This document shows positions 1 to 5,309 of a DNA stretch of 8,640 nt, piece by piece (the first letter of the stretch is position 1; every line of letters starts with the position of its first letter). The DNA comes from Candidatus Zixiibacteriota bacterium (GTDB taxonomy: Bacteria; Zixibacteria; MSB-5A5; GN15; FEB-12). The notes under the pieces are model-generated. The model saw only the letters and a program-made list of their open reading frames with translations, made no database searches and was not told the DNA's origin. The stretch lies in assembly GCA_003641415.1 (NCBI GenBank), contig QNAG01000110.1:1-8640 (forward strand), in the 5' to 3' direction. Both the position numbers and the translations under genes were made by a program.

Positions 1-229
1 GATCAAGAAAATACCCGGCAATGAATACCGCTGCCAGTCCTTTGGAAATATCTCCAACGTAAACCCAGATTGCTGCTTTATAACCAACAACGCGACCGAC
101 GTTGGTAGCTCCCGTGTTACCCGACCCATGAGAACGAATGTCCTTTACACCAAACAACTTTGGAACCAGCAAACCAAACGGAATTGCCCCCAGCAGGTAG
201 GCAATGATTATTGGCAACAGATCGAGCAT
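1..229 (-). CDS. plsY: Glycerol-3-phosphate acyltransferase PlsY, 5' part (cut by window edge)
   Basis: The first 76 codons of PlsY, the inner-membrane enzyme that transfers an acyl group from acyl-phosphate to glycerol-3-phosphate in the first step of phospholipid synthesis. The visible part begins MLDLLPIIIAYLLGAIPFG, a first membrane segment at about residues 4-24. The family's glycine-rich motif GSGNTGATN follows at 35-43 and the conserved D-x2-KG at 60-64 after it, before a further hydrophobic stretch. The ATG at 227-229 has an AAGGA ribosome binding site five bases upstream. The remaining two thirds of the gene lies beyond the left edge. It sits about 140 nt after the unknown membrane-protein gene on the same strand, with a hairpin repeat between them. 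Family assignment rests on the motif match and is firm; nothing can be said about the missing catalytic parts. Confidence 0.93.
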   Translation of the reverse strand, partial: MLDLLPIIIAYLLGAIPFGLLVPKLFGVKDIRSHGSGNTGATNVGRVVGYKAAIWVYVGDISKGLAAVFIAGYFLD

Positions 230-260
230 CGGGTTCCTTTACGGATCAAAGTTCTTTCGT

Positions 261-315
261 AGGTCAGGTTGCTTGCAACCTGACGATTGCGTCAGGACCA
301 CGAGGGTCCTGACCT
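261..315. repeat. Double-hairpin inverted repeat (REP/MITE-like)
   Basis: Two adjacent perfect hairpins. GTCAGGTTGC at 263-272 pairs with 275-284 (10 bp, TT between). GTCAGGACC at 291-299 pairs with 305-313 (9 bp, loop ACGAG). The core GTCAGG/CCTGAC therefore occurs four times in alternating orientation. Two other foldings are possible: 279-285 with 290-296 (7 bp), and an outer AGGTCAGG/CCTGACCT stem joining 261-268 to 308-315. Neither strand has a T-run after the stems, so this is not a standard intrinsic terminator. It occupies the gap between the unknown gene and plsY, as dispersed intergenic palindromic repeats often do. That it is dispersed in the genome is inference, since only one copy is in view. 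Confidence 0.7.
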
Positions 316-369
316 GTGCAGTCTGGAATTACAAAGAGCCTACAAGACTTCAGACAAGTTGAACAACCG

Positions 370-825
370 TTATTCAGCAACAGTTGAATCTTCCGGAATA
401 AAGATTGAATCAATTATCTCCGGTTCTGCTACCAATTCCGCCAGATCCGGATACATATCAACCATCGATTCAACGAACTGTTGTGTTTCATTGGCATCAA
501 CAAGCTCATCGGTTACAATTGGTTGCAACGCTTGCATGAACATACCGATATTCTCAGCTTTCACCTCTTCGTCATTTTTCAGCTTTTCAACGAAGGCATC
601 CGTAGCAGCAAATACCGAAACCGTGTCAACTCCTTCGGCTGGGTTGGCAGCAATCATAGTCCTGACACCTTGTACCATCGTAACTGCGCCATAACGAGCC
701 AACGCATCTTTGTTCATCCAACAGGTTACACCCCCAATGATAACCAAGAGCAATAAAACACCAGCTACAATAAGACCTATCAGGCAGCCTTTAGACATCC
801 CTTTCTTTTCAATCTGCTCCGTCAT
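370..825 (-). CDS. Hypothetical single-pass membrane protein with acidic extracytoplasmic domain
   Basis: I do not recognise this 151-residue protein. It has a short cytoplasmic head (about residues 1-12, with KK), one strongly hydrophobic segment at about 13-36 (rich in I, L, V and G, with cysteines at 14 and 35), and a C-terminal part of about 115 residues. That part is rich in D and E, predicted mainly helical, and ends in a run of acidic and small residues. There is no cleavable signal peptidase site or lipobox that I would trust, so a membrane-anchored topology with the C-terminus outside is inferred. I chose the ATG at 823-825; an in-frame TTG at 847-849 lacks a ribosome binding site, and an ATG at 796-798 would leave only the membrane segment at the start. 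The chosen start itself has only a weak Shine-Dalgarno. It has its own upstream promoter and follows the rplQ terminator, so it is probably transcribed apart from the ribosomal genes, possibly together with plsY. Confidence 0.72.
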   Translation of the reverse strand: MTEQIEKKGMSKGCLIGLIVAGVLLLLVIIGGVTCWMNKDALARYGAVTMVQGVRTMIAANPAEGVDTVSVFAATDAFVEKLKNDEEVKAENIGMFMQALQPIVTDELVDANETQQFVESMVDMYPDLAELVAEPEIIDSIFIPEDSTVAE

Positions 826-929
826 TTCAACCCACTTTCGAGTTAGCAACTTATAGTTTGTCTTTATACTATTCTATTGCACTCCAATGCAACCACTTCA
901 CTTAAGAAGTTAATGTTCGAGTTTAATTG

Positions 930-958
930 AGTATAACAATCAGATGATTCTGTGGCAA
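930..958 (-). promoter_or_regulatory. Predicted sigma70-type promoter for the unknown membrane-protein gene
   Basis: On the minus strand TTGCCA (953-958; five of six to the TTGACA consensus) is followed after exactly 17 nt by TATACT (930-935; five of six to TATAAT). A TG sits one base before the -10, giving an extended -10 element. Transcription would start near 923 and leave an untranslated leader of about 95-100 nt before the ATG at 825. A second, poorer -10 (TATAAA, 863-868) lies closer to the gene but has no good -35. The prediction is from consensus match only. Confidence 0.6.
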
Positions 959-1017
959 GCGAAACAAGGTCACCCCGAACAAATCAGTTAACCTGGCAGG
1001 GATTCCTTAATCCGGAA

Positions 1018-1069
1018 CCGATAAAGGGCTTCAGGCTACGAAACTGTTGAAGGATTTCAGCCTACGAAA
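1018..1069. repeat. Imperfect 26-bp tandem direct repeat
   Basis: Positions 1018-1043 and 1044-1069 are adjacent copies that match at 20 of 26 bases, most strongly over the last 14 (TTCAG then CTACGAAA). No third copy is found on either side. On the minus strand each copy starts TTTCGTAG. The related word TTTCGTAGG also occurs on the plus strand at 255-263, just before the double hairpin near plsY. Probably a decayed dispersed repeat; a protein-binding role cannot be excluded. Confidence 0.6.
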
Positions 1070-1139
1070 ATATAGGGATTAATGGAATAAGATCAGAGCC
1101 AGTACCAGTCAATCATAAGGTCCCCAATCCATTAGCCAT

Positions 1140-1167
1140 AAAAAAGGCTCACCTAACCAGTGAGCCT
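1140..1167 (-). terminator. Intrinsic terminator of the ribosomal protein operon
   Basis: On the minus strand a perfect 8-bp stem, AGGCTCAC (1160-1167) pairing with GTGAGCCT (1145-1152), encloses a 7-nt loop and runs directly into six T's (1140-1145). It begins 35 nt after the rplQ stop codon. The other strand has no T-run after the stem, so it should work only for leftward transcription. Confidence 0.9.
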
Positions 1168-1202
1168 GGGAAAATTATTTATATATCGAAATGTAAGGCT
1201 GT

Positions 1203-1622
1203 TTATTTCTTCGTTACTTCAGCCTTTTTCGATTTTTTCCCCTTCTTGTCGGTTTCGATCTTGGGTGGAGGAGTTAGAAGTTCCACAACCGACATTGGAG
1301 CACCATCGCCACGACGAACCCCTAACTTCACTACGCGAGTGAAACCGGAATCTCGATCCTTAAAATGGGGTATAATCTCATCGAATAATTTCTTGTGAAC
1401 AACTTTCTGACGAATAATTCTGGCAACCTGCCGTTTGGATGCCAGTGTATCCTTTTTAGCTGTAGAAATTAACCGATCAACTACCGGACGTAACGCCTTA
1501 GCCTTAGCATCAGTAGTTCTGATTACCCGGTGCTGCAATAACGACATAGCCATATTGGCCAGCATCGCTTCACGATGCGACTTGGTTCGTCCAAGCTTTT
1601 TTACTTTATCCCGATGTCCCAT
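1203..1622 (-). CDS. rplQ: Large ribosomal subunit protein L17 (bL17)
   Basis: bL17, a 139-residue protein of the 50S subunit near the exit of the peptide tunnel. The N-terminus MGHRDKVKKLGRTKSHREAM is the family signature, followed by the conserved stretch with R-x-I-R-T-T-x-A-K-A-K around residues 32-43. The core ends near residue 118 and is followed by a tail of about 20 residues very rich in lysine, variable in this family and likely rRNA-contacting. The ATG start lies 16 nt after the rpoA stop and has only a weak AAAAGA ribosome binding site, so translation may depend on ribosomes arriving from rpoA. It is the last gene of the unit, directly before the terminator. Confidence 0.98.
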   Translation of the reverse strand: MGHRDKVKKLGRTKSHREAMLANMAMSLLQHRVIRTTDAKAKALRPVVDRLISTAKKDTLASKRQVARIIRQKVVHKKLFDEIIPHFKDRDSGFTRVVKLGVRRGDGAPMSVVELLTPPPKIETDKKGKKSKKAEVTKK

Positions 1623-1638
1623 TTCTTTTCACACAATC

Positions 1639-2619
1639 TCAGGTTTGTGATTCAACATACTTGGACACGTCCATACCAAACGATAGATTCATCTCCTCGA
1701 GAATAGTATTAATCTCATTGAGGGATTTGCGCCCAAAGTTACGGTACTTAAGCATCTCTGATTCGGTCTTTGTTACCAAATCTTGAATAGTCTGTATATT
1801 TGCGGCACGAAGACAGTTCGACGAACGCACCGATAGTTCCAGCTCATCAACACGTGTATTGAGAAGATTGCGTACCTGCAGAGTTTCCTCGTCTTCCTCA
1901 ATTTCATCTTCCACCAACACTTCTTCATCCAAATGTATAAACAGCTGAAGGTGATCCTTGAGAAGTTTAGCTGCATAGCTAAGGGCATCCTCAGGGGTAA
2001 CAGCGCTGTTTGTTGATATTTCCATAATCAACCGGTCATAGTCTGTTCTCTGCCCCACACGAGTGCTCTCAACATGATACGAGACCTTGGTTACCGGAGA
2101 AAAGAGAGAATCAACAAAGATAGTGCCTACAGGAGCATCAGGACGTTTGTTCTGCTCAGCCACATTGTAGCTTCGTCCGGAATCAATATCCAGTTCCAAT
2201 TCAAAATCTACATCCTCAGTTAATTCACAGATATGTAGATCAGGATTGAGTATCTCAATTTCGGGGTTTGCCTCGATATCTGCTGCAGTGAGCTTCCCCT
2301 TGGAATTGGCCCGCAGGGTGAGGGTACGTATATCATCACAATGCGTTCTGACATGGATATTCTTTACGTTTAGTACAATTTCGGCTACATCTTCATAGAC
2401 ACCACCAACAGTGGAAAACTCATGAAGACACCCTTTAATACGTATAGATACTACAGCTGCCCCCTGAATGGAGGACAACAAAACACGGCGCAACCCATTA
2501 CCGAGGGTAGTACCGTAACCTCTTTCGAGGGGTTCAATAATAAACCTGGAATAGTTTTCAGTCGCCGACGATTGATCAATAACGACTTCTTTCGGCATTG
2601 TCAGTGCTTTCCACTTCAT
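1639..2619 (-). CDS. rpoA: DNA-directed RNA polymerase subunit alpha
   Basis: The 326-residue alpha subunit, whose dimer starts assembly of RNA polymerase. The N-terminal domain (about 1-232) has the dimer/beta-contact motif LGNGLRRVLLSS at 39-50 including R45. An acidic linker (about 232-248, rich in E and D) leads to the C-terminal domain, which binds UP elements and activators. There R265, N268, R271 (lysine in E. coli), G296, K298 and S299 fall at the same positions as the E. coli DNA-binding residues. I chose the ATG at 2617-2619, giving MKWKALTMPK: an in-frame TTG 54 nt upstream would add 18 unrelated residues and overlap rpsD. A strong GGAGGT lies 11 nt before this ATG, which is longer than usual. 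It follows rpsD by 31 nt. Confidence 0.97.
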   Translation of the reverse strand: MKWKALTMPKEVVIDQSSATENYSRFIIEPLERGYGTTLGNGLRRVLLSSIQGAAVVSIRIKGCLHEFSTVGGVYEDVAEIVLNVKNIHVRTHCDDIRTLTLRANSKGKLTAADIEANPEIEILNPDLHICELTEDVDFELELDIDSGRSYNVAEQNKRPDAPVGTIFVDSLFSPVTKVSYHVESTRVGQRTDYDRLIMEISTNSAVTPEDALSYAAKLLKDHLQLFIHLDEEVLVEDEIEEDEETLQVRNLLNTRVDELELSVRSSNCLRAANIQTIQDLVTKTESEMLKYRNFGRKSLNEINTILEEMNLSFGMDVSKYVESQT

Positions 2620-2670
2620 ATTGAGAAAATACCTCCAAGGGGATGCTTCATTATTTGGAGTACAACTCCA
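2620..2670 (-). promoter_or_regulatory. rpsD-rpoA junction: possible two-state RNA fold over the rpoA ribosome binding site
   Basis: Three short segments can pair in two exclusive ways on the transcript. TGGAGT (2665-2670, in the last codons of rpsD) pairs perfectly with ACTCCA (2656-2661) over a 3-nt loop. Alternatively CTCCAA (2655-2660) pairs with TTGGAG (2633-2638), which contains most of the rpoA ribosome binding site (GGAGGT, 2631-2636). The rpsD stop codon sits at 2651-2653, so a ribosome ending rpsD would cover the middle arm and free the site. Pairing is seen in the sequence; coupling of rpoA to rpsD translation is inference. Confidence 0.4.
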
Positions 2671-3280
2671 CAACCAGCTGTTCGTTGACCGTTAGCGGAA
2701 TTTCTGTCCTCTTGGGAACTTCGAGGAGTTCACCCTCAAGACCAGCCTTGTTAAGCCGAATCCAGGGATACTCATCGCCTCTTCCCACTTCCTTAAGGGC
2801 AGCATGTATTATATCAAGATTTTTTGATTTATCTTTGATTTTAATTACTTCACCAGGCTTAACACTGTACGCTGGGATATCAACGATACGACCTCCGACG
2901 GTCACATGACGATGTCGCACTAATTGGCGAGCAGCCTTACGGGAAGGCGCAAAACCCAATCGATAAACGACATTATCCAAACGGAGTTCCAGCATCTGTA
3001 GAAGAATTTCACCTGTCACACCGCTTTTACGGTCAGCTTTCTTGAAGTAGTTTCTAAACTGCTTTTCCAGAACACCGTAAATGCGACGGATTTTCTGCTT
3101 TTCTCTCAACTGCACCCCATAAGGGGATATTTTCCGGCGTCTACTCTGGCCGTGTTGACCTGGGGCATACTGTCGCCGCTCGATTGCACACTTATCAGAA
3201 AGACAGCGAGCACCCTTAAGAAAGAGCTTCTCTCCCTCACGCCGACAAAGTTTGCAGTTGGCTTCACGATAACGAGCCAT
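2651..3280 (-). CDS. rpsD: Small ribosomal subunit protein S4 (uS4), zinc-binding form
   Basis: uS4, 209 residues, a primary 16S rRNA binder that starts assembly of the 30S body and, in E. coli, represses its own (alpha) operon. The N-terminus carries four cysteines at 9, 12, 26 and 31 (C-x2-C-x13-C-x4-C), matching the zinc-binding form known from Thermus and Bacillus; E. coli S4 lacks this set. The S4 RNA-binding domain covers about residues 97-160 with the typical LDNVVYRLGF and R-KAARQLV...V-GR signature. ATG start, with AGGAG five bases upstream (3286-3290). It follows rpsK by 41 nt, the longest complete spacer in this part of the cluster. Confidence 0.98.
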   Translation of the reverse strand: MARYREANCKLCRREGEKLFLKGARCLSDKCAIERRQYAPGQHGQSRRRKISPYGVQLREKQKIRRIYGVLEKQFRNYFKKADRKSGVTGEILLQMLELRLDNVVYRLGFAPSRKAARQLVRHRHVTVGGRIVDIPAYSVKPGEVIKIKDKSKNLDIIHAALKEVGRGDEYPWIRLNKAGLEGELLEVPKRTEIPLTVNEQLVVELYSK

Positions 3281-3321
3281 TCAGTCTCCTATACACACTT
3301 AAATCGCTAATTCCTAACATA

Positions 3322-3717
3322 TCACACACGGCGTCGCTTGGGAGGACGGCATCCGTTATGTGGAATTGGTGTTACATCTTTAATAACTGTAATCTCAAGT
3401 CCCGCAGCTGATAGAGAACGAATAGCTGCTTCGCGACCAGACCCCGGACCCTTAACCCACACCTCAACCCGACGTAATCCCATATCCATCGCTTCCTTAG
3501 CGGCATTGGTCGAAGCTTGCTGGGCAGCAAATGGAGTTGATTTTTTTGAACCCTTAAAACCAACCCGACCGGAACTACCCCACGAGATAGTCTTTCCGTT
3601 AGTATCTGCTAAAGTTATAATTGTATTATTGAAAGTAGATTTCACATGGACAATACCATTAGCATCAACCTTGCGCGATTTCTTACTAGACTTACCTTTT
3701 TTCTTAGCATCAGCCAC
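3322..3717 (-). CDS. rpsK: Small ribosomal subunit protein S11 (uS11)
   Basis: uS11, 131 residues, part of the 30S platform that helps select the correct mRNA at the Shine-Dalgarno duplex and E site. A lysine-rich N-terminal tail (about 1-17) leads into the conserved core with HVKSTFNNTIIT (24-35), GFKGSKKSTPFAAQ, VKGPGSGRE and the C-terminal HNGCRPPKRRRV. The start codon is GTG (3715-3717), supported by GAGGTG at 3722-3727 and by the usual family length; there is no nearby ATG that would fit. It follows rpsM by 26 nt. Confidence 0.98.
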   Translation of the reverse strand: MADAKKKGKSSKKSRKVDANGIVHVKSTFNNTIITLADTNGKTISWGSSGRVGFKGSKKSTPFAAQQASTNAAKEAMDMGLRRVEVWVKGPGSGREAAIRSLSAAGLEITVIKDVTPIPHNGCRPPKRRRV

Positions 3718-3721
3718 TTAT

Positions 3722-3727
3722 CACCTC
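3722..3727 (-). promoter_or_regulatory. Ribosome binding site fixing the GTG start of rpsK
   Basis: GAGGTG on the minus strand, with the GAGG core 6 nt before GTG at 3715-3717. It supports the GTG as the true start. Confidence 0.8.
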
Positions 3728-3743
3728 AAAACAAGCTGGGGGG

Positions 3744-4130
3744 TTATTTCTTACCTACCGGTTTTCTCTTAAGACCACCGATTGCCCGCTTCGGTCCCTT
3801 TCGGGTACGGGAATTTGTCTTTGTTCTTTGACCATGGACGGGTAAACCACGTCTGTGTCGAAGTCCGCGATAGCTTCCAATATCCACCAAACGCTTGATA
3901 TTCATCTGTATCTCACTACGAAGATTACCCTCCACATCGTAGTCATTTTCGATAACCTTACGCAGTTTGGTTACATCCTCATCCGAGAGCTTATTAACCC
4001 TCAAGTCGGGATCAATTCCGGTCTTCACTAGAATCTCATCAGCCCGAAAGGGACCAATACCAAAAATATATCGCAGCCCAATCTGAATACGCTTGTCCTT
4101 GGGCAGGTCAACACCAGCTATTCTGGCCAA
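3744..4130 (-). CDS. rpsM: Small ribosomal subunit protein S13 (uS13)
   Basis: uS13, 128 residues, in the head of the 30S subunit, where it contacts the 50S subunit and the P-site tRNA. The start MARIAGVDLP, the helix-two-turns-helix region (about 14-60 with IFGIG) and the signature RGLPVHGQRTKTNSRTRKGP at about 94-113 are all present, with a basic tail ending KPVGKK. The start codon is TTG (4128-4130); it is preceded at 6 nt by the strong AAGGAG (4137-4142) and gives exactly the conserved family N-terminus, so an ATG further in can be excluded. It follows rpmJ by 37 nt. This spacer corresponds in position to the alpha-operon leader that S4 binds in E. coli, but I could not recognise a pseudoknot in it. 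Confidence 0.98.
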   Translation of the reverse strand: MARIAGVDLPKDKRIQIGLRYIFGIGPFRADEILVKTGIDPDLRVNKLSDEDVTKLRKVIENDYDVEGNLRSEIQMNIKRLVDIGSYRGLRHRRGLPVHGQRTKTNSRTRKGPKRAIGGLKRKPVGKK

Positions 4131-4136
4131 ATCACT

Positions 4137-4142
4137 CTCCTT
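4137..4142 (-). promoter_or_regulatory. Ribosome binding site fixing the TTG start of rpsM
   Basis: AAGGAG on the minus strand, 6 nt before TTG at 4128-4130: a near-optimal Shine-Dalgarno in front of a rare start codon. Confidence 0.85.
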
Positions 4143-4167
4143 ATTCTATTCAACAAAAAATATTTTC

Positions 4168-4284
4168 CTAACCTTGGCGCTGTTTATGACTAGGGTTGCG
4201 TGAACAGATCACTCTAAGAACACCCTTACGCTTAATAATTTTACAATATTCGCAACGCTTCTTGATTGCTGTACGAACCTTCAT
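4168..4284 (-). CDS. rpmJ: Large ribosomal subunit protein L36 (bL36), zinc-ribbon form
   Basis: A 38-residue gene encoding bL36, the smallest 50S protein, found near the base of the L7/L12 stalk. The product starts MKVRTAIKKRCEYCK and ends SHKQRQG. Cys11, Cys14, Cys27 and His33 form the complete zinc ribbon of the zinc-dependent form. ATG at 4282-4284 with a GGTGG-type ribosome binding site upstream. It lies 31 nt after infA and 37 nt before rpsM, its usual place in many bacteria. Bacteria with two L36 genes keep a cysteine-less copy for zinc shortage; no second copy is in this window. Confidence 0.97.
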   Translation of the reverse strand: MKVRTAIKKRCEYCKIIKRKGVLRVICSRNPSHKQRQG

Positions 4285-4315
4285 AGTTACCACCATTCAA
4301 CCGCAGCAGGTAAAC

Positions 4316-4534
4316 CTACTTGTAGCGGTATGTTATACGTCCTCGACTCAGGTCATAAGGCGACAGCTCCATAGTAACCTTGTCTCCTACCAGAATCTTA
4401 ATGAAGTGCATCCTCATTTTGCCTGATATATGCGCCAGTACTACATAACCGTTGTCTAATTCCACTTGGAACATGGCATTAGGAAGAGTTTTAATCACTT
4501 TACCTTCAACCTGAATTGTTTCTTCTTTAGCCAT
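4316..4534 (-). CDS. infA: Translation initiation factor IF-1
   Basis: IF-1, 72 residues, the standard length, a single OB-fold protein that sits in the 30S A site during initiation and assists IF-2 and IF-3. The start MAKEETIQVEGKVIKTLPNA, the central HISGKMRMHFIKILVGDKV (35-53) and the ending SPYDLSRGRITYRYK are characteristic. The ATG is 7 nt after the map stop, and the ribosome binding site AAGAG lies at that stop codon, so it is probably coupled to map. Confidence 0.98.
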   Translation of the reverse strand: MAKEETIQVEGKVIKTLPNAMFQVELDNGYVVLAHISGKMRMHFIKILVGDKVTMELSPYDLSRGRITYRYK

Positions 4535-4541
4535 ATTCTCT

Positions 4542-5288
4542 TTATGCTACTGTCAATATTATCGGATCGCTATCAGTTATAACGATAGTATGCTCAAAAT
4601 GTGCCGAGGGTTGACCATCAGCGGTTACTTCCGTCCATCCATCAGGCATTGTTTTTACATTTTCAGTACCCATATTTATCATAGGCTCAATAGCTATGAC
4701 CATACCTGTCTTTAGAATAGGCCCATCATCAGGGAAACCAAAATTAGGGACCTGAGGTTCTTCATGTAGCTGGCGTCCAACTCCATGTCCGACCAAACAA
4801 CGCACTACACCATATCCCCGACTTTCCGCTACTTGCTGTATAGTCGAAGATACAATACCTAATTTATTACCATCTCTGGCCTTATCAACTCCTGCCATCA
4901 ATGATTTCTTAGTCCAGATCATAAGTTGAGCTTTAGCTTCAGAGACCTCACCCACTGGGTATGTTCGGGCAGAGTCACCATAGAAACCATCCACGATAGA
5001 ACCGACATCAACCGAAACAATCTCCCCGGTCTTTATAACTCTCCTACCCGGGATACCGTGCACCACCTCTTCATCTATAGAGATGCAAGCTGAAGCCGGG
5101 AAACCCTGATAACCCTTAAACCCAGGCACTGCACCCTGAGAGCGAATGTATTCCTCGATAAGGCGGTCCAGCTCAGCAGTGGTCATACCCTCAAGGTCGA
5201 TTTCAGCGACCATATCGAGGGTCTTAGCTACTACTTGGCCGGCTCGACGCATAATCTCGATTTCTTCCTTGTTCTTTATCTTAATCAT
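4542..5288 (-). CDS. map: Methionine aminopeptidase, type I
   Basis: MetAP removes the initiator methionine from new proteins whose second residue is small. The 248-residue form has the full pita-bread metal site: D94, D105, H168, E201 and E232, with H77 and H175 as substrate-side histidines. Each is three less than the E. coli number (D97, D108, H171, E204, E235, H79, H178). There is no N-terminal zinc-finger or SH3-binding extension, so it is the short type Ia. I chose ATG at 5286-5288 because MIKIKNKEEIEIM matches the usual family start. An in-frame GTG at 5295-5297 would add three residues; neither start has a clear Shine-Dalgarno. It follows adk by 12 to 21 nt, depending on the start. 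Confidence 0.96.
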   Translation of the reverse strand: MIKIKNKEEIEIMRRAGQVVAKTLDMVAEIDLEGMTTAELDRLIEEYIRSQGAVPGFKGYQGFPASACISIDEEVVHGIPGRRVIKTGEIVSVDVGSIVDGFYGDSARTYPVGEVSEAKAQLMIWTKKSLMAGVDKARDGNKLGIVSSTIQQVAESRGYGVVRCLVGHGVGRQLHEEPQVPNFGFPDDGPILKTGMVIAIEPMINMGTENVKTMPDGWTEVTADGQPSAHFEHTIVITDSDPIILTVA

Positions 5289-5309
5289 ATCAATCACAAC
5301 TTACTACTT

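Larger units (their letters stand above)
826..1139. other. Gene-free gap between rplQ terminator and the unknown membrane-protein gene
   Basis: No convincing coding region or RNA gene on either strand. It holds a promoter reading leftward (930-958), an inverted repeat TTGCA-N6-TGCAA at 877-892 in the predicted leader, a 26-bp imperfect tandem repeat at 1018-1069, and a small GGATT/AATCC hairpin at 1000-1013. The rest (about 1070-1139) shows no structure I can interpret. Confidence 0.6.

Noticed and set aside
261..315. Double hairpin as intrinsic terminator or CRISPR-like repeat
   Set aside because: No T-run follows on either strand, and there are no regularly spaced identical repeats with unique spacers.
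287..694. Plus-strand open frame of 135 codons opposite the unknown membrane-protein gene
   Set aside because: It is antisense to a frame with a membrane helix and a promoter, is serine/threonine-rich low-complexity sequence typical of a shadow frame, and has no ribosome binding site or family resemblance.
826..849. Eight-residue extension of the unknown membrane protein from a TTG at 847-849
   Set aside because: No Shine-Dalgarno precedes the TTG and an ATG follows at 823-825 in the same frame.
1078..1136. Long-range TAATGGA/TCCATTA pairing as an RNA gene in the gap
   Set aside because: The stem is only 7 bp around a 41-nt loop with no tRNA-like or other recognisable features; likely chance.
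2620..2673. Eighteen-residue N-terminal extension of RpoA from an in-frame TTG
   Set aside because: It would overlap the end of rpsD by 23 nt and encodes residues unlike any alpha subunit. The ATG at 2617-2619 gives the normal start and C-terminal-domain numbering identical to E. coli.
3338..3772. Plus-strand open frames opposite rpsK, rpsM, secY and other operon genes
   Set aside because: They are mirror frames of strongly conserved genes, lack ribosome binding sites and show no known domains.
4157..4166. AAAATATTTT palindrome in the rpmJ-rpsM spacer as a terminator or operator
   Set aside because: Pure A/T self-complementary ten-mer without a stable GC stem; more likely simple AT-rich spacer.
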